From Tribonema minus (Eukaryota > Sar > Xanthophyceae > Tribonematales > Tribonemataceae): DNA of 64,000 bases. The DNA is taken from contig JAFCMP010000528.1 in assembly GCA_017506865.1 (NCBI GenBank), forward strand, positions 1-64,000. The letters run 5' to 3'. The position numbers and the translations under genes are program-made. This document shows positions 9,822 through 21,200 of this stretch, one piece after another; the stretch's first letter is position 1, and each line of letters begins with the position of its first letter. Under the pieces are notes generated by a model. The model did no database searches. It was not told the DNA's origin and saw only the letters and a list, made by a program, of their open reading frames with translations.

Positions 9822-12768
9822 GGCAAATTTTTTGTAGGGTTGGCAGGCCGGGGGAAAAAAGAGAAAAAAAGGGGAAGAAAAGAGGAAGATTTAGCTCCTT
9901 ATTTAGCTGCTGCTGCTGCTTCTGCTGAGGCACATTTCTTGGTGTATTCTGCATGGGACAGCGCAGGACAGGGTGAAACATGATTGCAATGCACAAATAC
10001 TATCGTTTGAAGCGTGTAGAGTGCGCTCCTCATGCTTTTGAGCTCATGCACGTGAGGCTGCAATACGGCAATGTACTACAGTTGTCTCTGCACATGTGGG
10101 AGGTGTCTGGCTCTCCCAGCTGGCTCCCACTGGCGTACACGTCGCGATATCTGCAGTTCAGACATCACAGTATGCAGTTCTTCAGGCTGTGGAGCAAACA
10201 GACAAGATTACTTGAAGGGGCTGCCCAATAACTAATTGAAGAAACCCCTGGGAAGCTCACTTGCATTGCGGGCACTCAGCCCCCCGTTTAACAGTTCAGT
10301 CATTGCACTCACGACCATGGCACCACATGGACCAGCTTGAACTGAATGTTCACAGCCAAGCTGTCCAAACGTTGTCGTGTGACAACACAGGGACCACAAG
10401 AGGTAAATGTGGCGCATGAATGTGAAGCAGCTGTAGCAACAGTTTGTTTGAGCAGTTGAGAAAGGAGACCCTATCACCAATCATCATGAGCACTATGGCA
10501 ATTGAAATTGTATTATTGCGCGCATGCCATTGTGGTGCCTGCCGCAGTGCATGAATGCAGGAAAGAGCCACGGAACTTGGCAGACTGGCAGACGCCTTAG
10601 GGAAACACATGCCGACTAGACGTCTTAGGAAAAAATGTAAACTTGAGTCGCCATACAACCCACATTGACACCCACAAATATCCTCCAACAATTATTTCAC
10701 GTTACTGCTGTAACCACAGCAGTACTAAGTCCCAAATTGAATGCATTACCGGAGCGCGGCTGATACCGTTGGCTCAGGCAGCTATCATATATGTAAATAT
10801 ATAGTGTATGTTACATTATCAAGCCGCTGAGCATGAGGCATTTGTGTGCAGCATCAGCGGCTGCAGCTGCAGCTGCAGCTGCCAATCATACTAGTAGTTG
10901 TGTCAATTGAGCAAGATACTTGCCAGTGCACTCAGTCTTGCATACATGACATATGTATACTATTCAATAAGTGAAGTTAGCATGGTTTGAGCCAATTGCT
11001 TGTCAATGAGCAAGCACTTGTTAAGCCAAATTGGCAACGCTACAGAACTGTATATTTACTGGTAGTAGTAATACTCGGTACGCACCACGAATTGCTATAA
11101 CCTCAGATTATTGTGTGGAAGCCAGGACGCCAATATACTTTTAACTGTTCCCCCTGCCACTTTTTTTTCGACAGCAACAAATACTTTTTGCTGTCAAACA
11201 GAAATAATTTTATAGAAGTAATATTTTCTTGCTGTCAACCAATAAAATGGCAGCGGAAATAATTTTCTTGCTGCCGAACAAAAACAATGGCAGCAGGAAC
11301 AGTTAAGAATTGACCATCGCTGTATGAAGCACTGAAACCCCGCTGCGGCTGCAGAATGCACACACCCGGTCCCGTGCACGCAATGCTGTCCCAACCGTCA
11401 GCTGCGCCCTATCAAGCGTCCAAAAGCGCGGCTGCAGCAGCGTCGCACATCTCCACTACTAATACTACTAGTAGCAGTATTTCATGTTCAACGTAGTTCA
11501 CTTGTGTGGCACTTAAGTTTTTGCCTCAGGCTGCTCGGCTCCTGGACCAGCAAACTTTGAATGCAACACAAACATAATATGAGCTCGCTTGTCTGTGATG
11601 CTCATGCTGCTGCCACAAGCAGCTTGACTGTGACTGCATGCAGTGCATGCATGGTCACTACAATATTAGTGTTTGTGCTCGGGCTGTTGTGCTTGATCAA
11701 ATGCTGTCGATACTGCTGCCACCAGAAGCGGTAGCCGCATCATGGTCAAGTTGTTGAGGATGAAAACTGTCATCGTACTGGCAGGCTGCGAATGGCGGTA
11801 TGTTTTCGTTGAGGATGAAAACTGTCATCGTACTGGCAGGCTGCAAATGGTGGTATGTGGTCAGCAACAATCTGGGGCTCTGTTAAAGTCAGATCCCGAA
11901 TCAGTTTTTGTTGAGCACTTGTCATGACTGCAGCTTACTGCAGATCGCAGTGACTACGCAGTGGCACGCCAGGGCGGCAGGTATAATAATTGCTGACACT
12001 AAAGCTGCTATCTGCAGCACGCCCTTGACAATTGATCCACGCGCTGCTGCCGAAAGTTTCTTTGTATGGCTAAATAGCAACAGCACGGTTGTGACCAACA
12101 AAGCAAGGAGCCTTGCAGATGCTGCATCGCAGCAGAGAGCCCTATGTCAAAGAGAAAATGCCCACTGGCACCTGCCTTCCTTGTGATGGCCACTGAGGTG
12201 CTTAACGATGACGGCCGAGGCAGAGTTGCAGCAGTTCATGGGGCTGTCTGTCTTGTTGATGCTATAGCATTGCTGCCGTGCTGTCTTGTTGATGATGCTA
12301 GAGCATTGCCGTCAGCAATGCTCTACTCAACTTTCCACAGCGCAGAGCGTGCACCTCGCGACTTCCGCATCAATGGAGCGTCGCTTGAGTGTGCGTCCTG
12401 TCGTGTTGGTTTTGCTTGTCATAGAAAGCTCGTCAAGGGTACTTGGCAATGCGCTTAAGTCTTATGCTGTTGCAGCGACGTTCACACCAGCTCGGCCTGG
12501 AAGCTCTCTAGAGACGATGGCTGTATTTGGCAGCATCGGCCTGAGCGTGACGAGCGCCCGGCCGCCCAATCCACGATTGCAGCACAGCTATTATGCAGTT
12601 CTCATACTCTCCTCTTGGGCGAAAGCTTCTGCTCTCTCGCGCTGTGTACTACTACGAAGGCGACATCGCAAGAATAAATGGCGGTCGACAACGCAGTTTT
12701 GGCCAGTTTTTTTCACTTTTGGGCTGTCGACAGTCGACAGGCCCCCCCAAAGTAAAATCTGCCTCTCC
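9822..12768 (+). repeat. Left arm of the giant palindrome
   Basis: This arm starts at GGCAAATTTTTTG and ends at the inner GCCTCTCC. It includes (GCAGCT)n near 10860 and several TTGCTGTCAA/TTGCTGCC repeats in 11180-11300. It also holds a private 55-bp tandem duplication at 11753-11862. A 113-codon minus-strand ORF (10350-10691) is matched by a 114-codon plus-strand ORF in the other arm (15603-15947), but amino-acid changes are frequent, so coding is doubtful. Confidence 0.85.
11753..11862 (+). repeat. 55-bp tandem duplication present only in the left arm
   Basis: Two consecutive copies, each beginning GTTGAGGATGAAAACTG, start at 11753 and 11808 and differ at a few positions. The matching place in the right arm (around 14500-14570) has a single copy. 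The duplication therefore arose after the palindrome formed. Confidence 0.75.
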
Positions 12769-12833
12769 CCAATTCCTTTGTTTTTTTCCTGTTCAAAAGT
12801 AGCCCAATTCCTGAAAAAAATCCTGTTTTTCCT
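12769..12833. other. Spacer at the palindrome centre
   Basis: The 65-bp T-rich spacer (CCTTTGTTTTTTTCCTG...) is flanked by inverted GTCGACAGTCGACAGGCCCC motifs. It resembles sequence at about 16860-16920, just outside the right arm, with shared TTTTTCCTG and CTGAAAAAAATCCTG blocks. Confidence 0.6.
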
Positions 12834-13352
12834 GGAGAGGCAGATTTTACTTTGGGGGGGCCTGTCGACTGTCGACAGCCCAAAAGTGATAAAACTGGCT
12901 AAAACTGCGTTGTCGACTGCCATTTATTCTTGCGATGTCGCCTTTGGTAGTAGTACACAGCGCGAGAGCAGAAGCATCCGCCCAAGAGGGGAGTATGAGA
13001 ACCGCATAATAGCTGTGCTGCAATCGTGGTCTGGGCGGCCGGGCGCTCGTCACGCTCAGGCCGATGCTGCCAAATACAGCCATCGTCGCTAGAGAGCTTG
13101 CAGCCCGAGCTGGTGTGAACGTCGCTGCAACAGCATAAGACTGAAGCGCATTGCCAAGTGCACTTGACGAGAGCGTTCCATGACAAGCAAAACCAACACG
13201 ACAGGACGCACACTCAAGCGACGCTCCATTGATGCGGAAGTCGCGAGGTGCACGCTCTGCGCTGTGGAAAGTTGAATAGAGCTTTGCTGACGTGCAATGC
13301 TGTAGCATCATCAACAAGACAGCACGGCAGCAATGCTTTAGCATCAATGAAT

Positions 13353-14082
13353 CAGGGTTGGCACATTGCGTATATTTGGATTTTGCATACCCGCATATAT
13401 ACGTATTTTTGGCGTACAATACGTATATACTGCGTATATTAGCGTATCTGACAAAGCCAAATCTCGCTACGACGACTTGTCGTCTTTAGATTTCTCTGAA
13501 ACCAGGTGCATTCGAACGGGCTCAGGGTGCTGATTACAGACATGCAGACACTAGAAATAATTGCCTTCATAAAGTGTCATCAGAGCAACACTTGAAGTGT
13601 GGGATTTTCTTGAACTTGGCCGAAATGCCAAAAGAAGCTTGGTTACGACCTGAGTGCGCCGACCGCATGGTGCCGCTGAAAAGCTGCGCCTCGTCAGAGG
13701 GCAGCGTGTCTGTCAGCATGTGCAGCGACTCCCTTCCCATCGTCCTCTTCCACATCACCGACAGAACAAGCCGTGAAGGCTCATGCAGGCTCTGCTGGCC
13801 AGGTGCGAAGCTGCCTGAGCCACTGAATTGCCAAGTTCAGGCTGTGCAGGCGCCTTCTGTGGCTTGAGACCACCGCTCAGCCCTGCCTTTCCGCTTCTGG
13901 CCCCCAGATAGCCCTAGCCACCTTACCCTTGGCATGCGCTGGGCCACGGGCAGCGCTCGTGAGCACCACAGCGGTGCAAAAGCGTATACGCGAATATACG
14001 CCCCGTTTCGGCGTCTACGCGTATATATACGCGTATGTACCAATATACCGTATATATACTATCTACGCACGTGCCAACCCTA
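13353..14082. mobile_element. Non-autonomous hAT-like element nested in the palindrome's right arm
   Basis: The termini are inverted: CAGGGTTGGCAC at the left and GTGCCAACCCTA at the right. Both subterminal regions are full of CGTATAT motifs and contain GTATCTGACAAA, a string also present next to the left end of the autonomous hAT element at 28410. The flanks share AGCATCA(A/T), a probable imperfect 8-bp duplication. The left arm has no insertion at the corresponding site near 12270. No transposase is encoded. The interior (about 13570-13870) has higher GC and is open on both strands. Confidence 0.75.
13567..13870. pseudogene. Coding-like fragment captured inside the nested hAT element
   Basis: This GC-richer block lies between the AT-rich CGTATAT ends and is open over ~97 codons on the plus strand (13574-13867). 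On the minus strand a shorter stretch (…MGRESLHMLTDTLPSDEAQ…) looks more like protein. A short host-gene piece picked up by the transposon is possible. I do not recognise its source. Confidence 0.25.
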
Positions 14083-16481
14083 AGCATCATCAACAAGACA
14101 GACAGCCCCATGAACTGCTGCAACTCCGCCTCGGCCGTCATCGTTTAGCACCTCAGTGGCCATCACAAGGAAGGCAGGTGGGCATTTTCGCTTTGACATA
14201 GGGCTCTCTGCTGCGATGCAGCATCTGCAAGGCTCCTTGCTTTGTTGGTCACAAGCCTTCTGTTGCTATTTATGGCTATAACCATACAAAGAAATCTTCG
14301 GCAGCAGCGCGTGGATCAATTGTCAAGGGCCTGCTGCAGATAGCAGCTTTAGTGTCAGCAATTATTGTGTATACCTGCCATCCTGGCGTGCCACTGCGTA
14401 GTCACTGCGATCTGCGGTAAGCTGCAGTCATGACAAGTGCTCAACAAAAACTGATTCGGGATCTGACGCTAACAGAGCCCCAGATTGTTGCTGACTACAT
14501 ACCACCATTCGCAGCCTGCCAGACTGAGTATGATGACAGTTTTCATCCTCAACAACATGATGCGCCAACCGCTTCTGGTGGCAGCAGTATCGACAGCATT
14601 CGATCAATCACGACAGCCTGAGCACAAACACTTGTATCGTAGTGACCATGCGTGCACTGCATGCAGTCACAGTCAAGCTGCTTGTGGCAGCAGCATAAGC
14701 ATCACAGACAAGCGAGCTCATATTATGTTTGTGTTCAACTTGCATTCAAAGTTTGCTGGTCCAGGAGCCGAGCAGCCTGAGGCAAAAACTTAAGTGTCAC
14801 TCATTGACAAGTGAACTACGTTGAGCATGAATTACTGCTAGTATTAGTAGTGGAGATGTGCGACGCTGCTGCAGCCGCGCTCTTGGACGCTTGATAGGGC
14901 GCAGCTGACGGTTGGGACAGCATTGTGTGCACTGGACCGGGTGTGTGCATTCTGCAGCGGGGTTTCAGTGCTTCATACAGCGATGGTCAATTCTTAACTG
15001 TTCCTGCTGCCATTGTTTTTGTTTGGCAGCAAGAAAAATTTTCCCGCTGCCATTTTATTGGTTGACAGCAAGAAAATATTACTTCTATCAATGATTAAAT
15101 CATTTTTGTTTGACAGCAAAGATTTACTTGTTGCCGTCAAACAAAAAAATGGCAGGGGGGACAATTAAAACTATATTGGCGTCCTGGCTTCCACACAATA
15201 ATCTGAGGTTATAGCAATTCGTGGTGCGTACCGGGTATTACTACTACCAGTAAATATGCAGTTCTGTAGCGTTGCCAATTTGGCTTAACAAGTGCATGCT
15301 CATTGACAAGCAATTGGCTCAAAACCATGCTACCTTAACTTATTGGATAGTATACATATGTCATGTATGCAAGACTGAGTGCACTGGCAAGTATCTTGCT
15401 CAATTGACACAACTACTAGTGTGATTGGCAGCTGCAGCTGCAGCTGCAGCCGCTGACGCTGCACACAAATGCCTCATGCTTGATGATGTAACATGCACAC
15501 ATATATATACATATATGATAGCTGCCTGAGCCAACGGTATCAGCCGCGCTCCGGCAATGCATTCAATTTGGGACTTGGTACTGCTGTGGCCACAGCAGTA
15601 ACGTGAAATACCTGTTGGAGGATATTTGTGGGTGTCAATGTGGGTTGTATGGCGACTCAAGTTTTCATGTTTTCCTAAGACGTCTAGTTAGCATGTGTTT
15701 CTCTAAGGCGTCTGTGCCAAGTTTCGTGGCTCTTTCCTGCATGCATGCACTGCGGCAGGCACCACAATGGCATGCGCGCAATAGTATAATCACAATTGCC
15801 ATAGCGCTCATGATGATTGGTGACAGGGTCTCGTTTCTCAACTGCTCAGACAAACTGTTGCTGCAGCTGCTTCACATTTATGCGCCACATTTACCTCTTG
15901 TGGTCCATGTTTTGCCACACGACAACGTTTGGACAGCTTGGCTGTGAACATTCAGTTCAAGTTGGTCCGTGTGGTGCCATGGTCGTGAGTGCAACGATTC
16001 AACTCTTAAACGGGGGGCTGAGTGCCCGCCATGCAATTGAGTGAGCTTCCCAGGGGTTTTCTTCAATGAGTTATTGGGCAGCCCCTTCAAGTTATCTTGT
16101 CTGTTTGCTCCACAGCCTGAAGAACTGCATACTGTGATGTCTGAACTGCAGATATCGCCACGTGTGTGCCAGTGGAAGCCAGCTGGGAGAGCCAGACACC
16201 TCCCACATGTGCAGAGGCAACTGTAGTACTTTGCAGTATTGCAGCCTCACGTGCATGAGCTCAAAAACATGAGCAGCGCACTCTACACGCTTCAAATGAT
16301 AGTATTTGTGCATTACAATCAAGTTTAACTCTGTCCTGCGCTGTCCCATGCAGAATACACCAAGAAATGTGCCTCAGCAGAAGCAGCAGCAGCAGCTAAA
16401 TAAGGAGATAAATCTTCCTCTTTTCTTCCCCTTTTTTTCTCTTTTTTTCCCCCGGCCTGCCAACCCTACAAAAAATTTGCC

Positions 16482-17005
16482 TTTTTCCTGCAGCGAAAAA
16501 AAAAAAAAAAAAAAACTGCCCCCTCAGGCCCCGAGTGCTCGTACACGATGAGTTCGACACATGGAACGTAGACAGCAACTTTATGATACCTCCGCCGCTC
16601 GCCGTTGCCTGCTCCAGCACCGTCTTCCCTGTCCAACCCCGCCCCCCTTCCCCCCCCCAGCCCCTTTTTCCTCATTTCCCCCCTTCCCCCCCCCTTTTCC
16701 CCCCTTTTCCCCCTGCCCCCCCACCCCCCCGCCACCGCCGCCACTGCTGCCAACATCATAGATTCGACCGGGAAGTGGTGCATTCGATGCAGCTCGGTGA
16801 GTGCTATCAGATGCACCACTCAGACGATGGATACAGGCACAAAAGCAGCCCTTTAAAGACAATTCCTGTTTTTCCTGTTTTGCTTCAAAAATGCCCCTCA
16901 TTTCTGAAAAAAATCCTGCAGGTTTTGTGTCAGGACCTACGTTGCTGCGCTGCTCTGGTTGATTGCTGCTGGGGCCACAGGTGGACCTGTTGGGGTCTCA
17001 TATGA
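16482..17005. other. Gene-free stretch with poly(A) and polypyrimidine tracts
   Basis: There is a run of about 19 A at 16496-16514 and a C/T-only-like tract at 16620-16735. The segment 16860-16920 resembles the palindrome spacer. No supported gene is present. Confidence 0.6.
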
Positions 17006-17648
17006 TACTGCGGATTGCACGACGAGTGAGACCTTCGTTCAAAACCAAAACACAAAACACGGTGAAAAACACGGTGAAAACGGTCAAAACACGGCACAAA
17101 ACACGCAAAACACGATGCAAAACACGCGCCTTTTGACCGCCATCGAGCCGAAAAGGCACTTTTTCATGGATGGTGGATGGCTTGCCACCTGTCAGACGCG
17201 ATGGAAGCGAGTGCCGAGCAAATAAACTCATCAACTGCTGTGTTGTCTAAGGAGTACAGCAGGTGGCGCGCCTTCAAAGGACCCGCAGCGCGCGTGTTTT
17301 TAAAGAATCACGAGATGCAGCAATTCGCGCTCTTCAACTCTCTCTTTGCTGACGCCGCCGCCCTTGTAGGCGGCACCATTGCGTCAATCAATGTTCTCAT
17401 GACAATCTGATGTCCTTGGTCGCTGCAGATGTGCTGCGGTGGTGCTGTTCAGCGTGCATGCGCCTGACCGACCGACCCGCGGCTTCATGCCTTCATGAAT
17501 CGCGGTGGGTTTCACGAGGAAATGAGCAATGCTGCGTGTTTTCTCGCGTGTTTTGTGCCGCGTGTTTTGACCGTTTTCACCGTGTTTTTCACCGTGTTTT
17601 GTGTTTTGGTTTTGAACAAAGGTCTCAATCGTCGTGCAATCCGCAGTA
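17006..17648. mobile_element. Non-autonomous TIR element with ~110-bp inverted repeats
   Basis: The ends TACTGCGGATTGCACGACGA (left) and its reverse complement (right) begin inverted repeats of about 110 bp. Most of each consists of ACACGGTGAAAA-type short repeats. The flanks TCATATGA and CCACATGA agree at 6 of 8 positions and may be a decayed target duplication. The terminal sequence differs from the TAGGGTTGGC group, so this is a separate family that I cannot name. Confidence 0.7.
17177..17410 (+). CDS. Small ORF inside the 643-bp TIR element, unrecognised
   Basis: The 77-codon ORF encodes a protein-like sequence (…EYSRWRAFKGPAARVFL…FADAAALVGG…) and lies wholly between the inverted repeats. 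It has no motif I recognise and is too short to be a transposase. It may be a captured exon, since CTGCAG/GTGATG-type splice-like sites occur nearby, or chance. Confidence 0.2.
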   Translation: MACHLSDAMEASAEQINSSTAVLSKEYSRWRAFKGPAARVFLKNHEMQQFALFNSLFADAAALVGGTIASINVLMTI

Positions 17649-18140
17649 CCACATGATGTCAGGTGCATGGCAGATCACGAACATACTGGCTTTTGGATCA
17701 GTTATTCAAATGTAACATTGCCGAGCTGGGATCATGGGCCATCATACATGTGCCAGCTTTGCAAACACCGTGTGATATTCCACTATGCCCCAAGCCAACA
17801 CCACAAGATGCACCATACACACAGATATCACAAAATCACTGATGTCCAACTGACACCAAACAATGAGACCACATGATGTGCTTTGGCGGCAGACGTCATG
17901 CAATTTGCCATATACTAGAGTAACGTGAAGTGCCAAGAGTAGGACACTTCATGCAAGCGTTACGTATTGAAGTCACATGATGTCCAGATGGTGACAGACA
18001 GCACGTTGAGTGGGCGAGAGAGGACCGTATGATGTGCCTTTACAGGCCACATCATGCAGCTTAACACGGCATGACAACATGACAAGAGTGTATGAGATGC
18101 ATGTGCGTTGACCATGCAATGCAACACGACACACCACACA
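17649..18140. repeat. Cluster of dispersed ACATGATGT-type motifs
   Basis: The motif ACATGATGT or its close variants recur at about 17651, 17872, 17972 and 18027, with the reverse form near 18050. No gene is visible. A similar cluster lies at 33140-33700. Confidence 0.4.
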
Positions 18141-19640
18141 TAGGACTTGCGTGAACATGCATGTGCATTGTCATCAGCTATGTACCACAGATGCTGCTGT
18201 CAACAGCCACTGCAGCAGTTCTCTGCACTGCCTGCTGATGCTCCCCTCCCTCCCCTCCCCCCCCGCCCCCCCCCCCCCCCCGCACCCCAAGATTTCCCTC
18301 CCGTTGCTATGATTGTGCGGCCGTCTTCCCCTACGACCCCAACCCCAACGCACCGCGCGCCATGATCGTCCTGCACAACGCATGCACGCGGCTTGCTTCT
18401 CCCCTCGTGGCGTGCATGATCCAGCCATATACAACCTAGACAAGAAGGAATCAGCAGAGCAGCAGACGCGCTATTATGATAAGCAGACAGCAAAAACCAA
18501 ACTGCAGTGCTGTAGCATGCGCATGCATGTGGCAAGGCCAAGCAGATGCACATACGATGTCACTCCTAAATATATACTAGTGATGCCTCCGTTGAATCAT
18601 GCGTCTACACAACTGACTTGTTACATAGCAGCATCAGGTGAAAACCACACACAATGCGTGTCGCATAGTGCGCAGCTTGGCGGGGAAAGTGCCATTGGCT
18701 TTGCCATGGCACTGGGTGCACAATTTGTAACGGCATCGACGGCCACACTGCTAATATCTGGCGAGGCTGCCAAAAACTGGCGAGGCTGCCAAAAACACAA
18801 AGCGCAAGCCCGACCCCCCCTCCCCCCTTGCCCAGAAATGTACGTGTGTGCGCGAGTGCGTATGCCTGCCTATGAATGTATGTACATGAAGCATCGCACT
18901 TTATCACGCCTGTGCCTCACTCATTGCCCCTCACCTTCATGTGTGCTATCTGCACCCTTGTCAGCGATCAGTGATTCATATGTACGTGGCATCTTCAATG
19001 GCCCTGGCTCGCGCTGCTGTTGACCAAAGGCTGCTATCCTGCAGAAAGCAGATGCGATTGGGTGGGCAAGGGGGGGCAGGGGGGTGGTCACATGGTGTGC
19101 CAAACACTCTACCACTTGATGCCTGTGATGATGATGCACTGAAACGCTGTGCGTCTAATCCTGTGCAAGTGAGATGGCAGCACACGTATTTTTATCAAAG
19201 ACAACTTCTCAAAAGGCCAGCTTCGAAGAAAGCGCAAGGCCACCTGCAACACAACTTCAGCAATCAATTGAATATGCACTCAACTTAGTGTGCGCGTGTT
19301 CGTTAAGTGCAGACAACAAAAGAGTGGTGTCGTGCGCTACCTGCAGGCAGTGCTTGGCAAAATCAGCACATGAGGCCAGGAACGTGAATGACGTTATGAC
19401 AAAAAATCACATCAACAAAGAAAACAGGTATGTATTCAATTCCTGCATTGCAGTAAAAAATGACACCAGACATCAAATTGCGCTTTAAACTATCTTAACA
19501 TTAGCACACCAGCTGCTCACAGTGTACACCCTTGTACCAGAGGCAGCATACATAATAATGATTGCTGTCGGCAGAGAAGCTGCCATAGCGTGTGACTACA
19601 ATCACATTCATTATACCAAGTTCGACATTCTACGTTGGGA
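18141..19640. other. Gene-free stretch
   Basis: This stretch holds a C-rich tract at 18240-18290 and a 19-bp tandem duplication (GCGAGGCTGCCAAAAAC) around 18760-18800. A 236-codon ORF at 18313-19023 has no recognisable domain and biased composition; I do not support it as a gene. Confidence 0.4.
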
Positions 19641-19644
19641 AACA

Positions 19645-20130
19645 TTTGAAGTCGGCTTGGTGTTGAAGTTAAATGCAACCGCGCTTAAAGATAGCTACAT
19701 GTACAGTGACGGACGGGAGCACTGCGCGAGGGCGCTGCGTGCGACCGCTCACCGCGTTCAGCTCACCCATACCCGCGTTCAATATGTAATGTGAGATTAG
19801 GCAATGTTTTGAACCGACTTGGCGTTGAATGCGACGTGCGCCTGAAGAGATGGCCATAGCCGTGGCTTGCAGCTGTAGAGTGACCGACGTGAGCACAGCA
19901 CAAGGGCGCTGAGTGCAACTGCTAACCTCGATCATCACATCCATGCCCGCGTTCAACATGGAATGTGAGGTTAGGCAATGTTTGAAGTTGGCATTGAAGT
20001 TGCATGTGACTGCGCTTGAAGAGATGGCCATTTGCCGTGCGGCGTATTAGCGGAGGCGCGACGGACGTGACTACTGTGTGAGGGCGCTGAGCGAGGCTAG
20101 AACCACTTGAAGTCAACTTGATGTTGAAGC
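19645..20130. repeat. Degenerate tandem satellite, unit ~165 bp
   Basis: Three diverged units begin near 19649, 19811 and 19980, with a partial fourth at about 20097. Each has a ...CTTGG.GTTGAA start, a ...GCGCTTGAAGAGATGGCCAT-like block, GAGCAC...GGGCGCTG, and CCCGCGTTCAA.ATG..ATGTGAG.TTAGGCAATG. The copies differ by many substitutions, so the array is old. Confidence 0.65.
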
Positions 20131-20809
20131 ATTTCCGGTGTCAGATCTGTATACTTGCAGCACTCGACATACGCAGCACGTCTTAACATGTGCAGCACTG
20201 CTCAACACACGCAATACGCCTCCGCGGCCGCGGTGCGAATCACCAATCCCACTACTGCAGCACGTGCACGCGTAAGCCTGCTAAGCCACGAGCACCGCGT
20301 AGAGCGCACCCATCATCGCTCACCGCGCCGCCCTGGTGCTCAAAATGAGCTGTTGGTCGTTTACCAAGTTCAACTGTACATGTAACGTCAGGTTGCAACT
20401 TGAGAAGTGGTCAAGCCCATGCTGCATGTGCGCGCACCCATCCTGTCCCAGGTTAAAGTGGTGAATTGAAGTCGTTGACCAAGTTTTAATTGTCTGGGGG
20501 GGGTCTTTACGTGCTCGCTGCATTTTGCGGTTATGTGCATCTGCGCAAGCTGCAGGCCACTGCTCACCTTCCTGGCAACAGTCATGAATCGACGCCCAAC
20601 TGCGGTTGCTCACAGGTACTTTACACGCATGATCACCAGTTGCGACACACGGGCTCAACTTCAATGCAGTGGACCTACTTCAAGCGTTGACTCTCACCCC
20701 TGGGACCACGCAGGAGCAGCTGCCGCACAACACTGTTGCGGGCAGCGTTACCGTTCGTCCATACACGCACGCGGCGTAGCTCCACGCCTAGTACTGGTAC
20801 AGCGTCAGG

Positions 20810-20852
20810 AGGGGGGGGCGGGGGGCGGGGAGGGGGGGGGGGGGGGGGGGTG
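20810..20852 (+). repeat. Poly(G) tract
   Basis: G-rich DNA ends in an uninterrupted run of about 20 G. It could form G-quadruplex structures. Its length is also likely to be unreliable in assembly. Confidence 0.8.
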
Positions 20853-21200
20853 AGACAAGTCTCTGCACGGGGGGGCGTCACAGCATGAGAATGAGCACTG
20901 TGGCACTGAGGTGAGCCAGACGCTACTGTAGCTGAAGTTGAAGGTGGGCTGCATGCGTGCGCGAGTGGTATGAAGGACGGGCGCCAGCTGACATCTGCCA
21001 GCCCCCTAACCCTAGGCTCCAGGATACACCTGAGCCTTCTGTACACCTCACGAAATCACTGGCACGCCATGGTTCACGATGCATGATGGCCCAGCCCTAG
21101 CCCTCGCTCCGTGCAAGCGGCCACACCGCTCGACATTGTGCCCCTCGCCCCTGCAACTCGCACGCCCCGGAAAAGCACCCCCCGTGCATTGTGCAAGCTC

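Larger units (their letters stand above)
9822..16481. repeat. Giant near-perfect palindrome (two ~2.9-kb inverted arms)
   Basis: The left arm 9822-12768 and right arm 12834-16481 are reverse complements over their full length with scattered substitutions and small indels. They are separated by a 65-bp spacer. By eye the sampled stretches are roughly 90% identical; I did not align the whole. The right arm is longer only because of a 730-bp insertion (13353-14082); without it the arms are 2,946 and about 2,918 nt. Both outer edges read GGCAAATTTTTTG followed by TAGGGTTGGCAGGCC, a hAT-like terminus also found on the elements at 13353 and 28410. I found no convincing protein-coding gene inside. 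A transcript across it would fold into a ~2.9-kb hairpin. Confidence 0.9.
12834..16481 (-). repeat. Right arm of the giant palindrome, carrying a nested insertion
   Basis: This is the reverse complement of 9822-12768, interrupted at 13353-14082 by a hAT-like non-autonomous element. Long runs such as 15960-16330 match rc(9980-10330) with only occasional differences. The arm ends at ...GCCAACCCTACAAAAAATT, the mirror of the left edge. Confidence 0.85.

Noticed and set aside
12286..13092. 268-codon plus-strand ORF across the palindrome centre
   Set aside because: It reads into the mirror image of itself, has no domain, and the reverse-complement frames are equally open.
9822..16481. Palindrome as a fold-back sequencing or assembly artefact
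   Set aside because: The arms differ by many substitutions and indels, one has a private 55-bp duplication and the other a 730-bp transposon insertion, none of which an inverted read duplicate would show. Misplacement in assembly is still possible.
16466..16901. Pro-rich and Gly-rich ORFs around the C-tract
   Set aside because: They are by-products of the polypyrimidine tract, with no splice or domain support.
18313..19023. 236-codon plus-strand ORF
   Set aside because: It has no recognisable domain, starts in a C-rich tract and includes a short tandem duplication. Composition explains its length better than selection.
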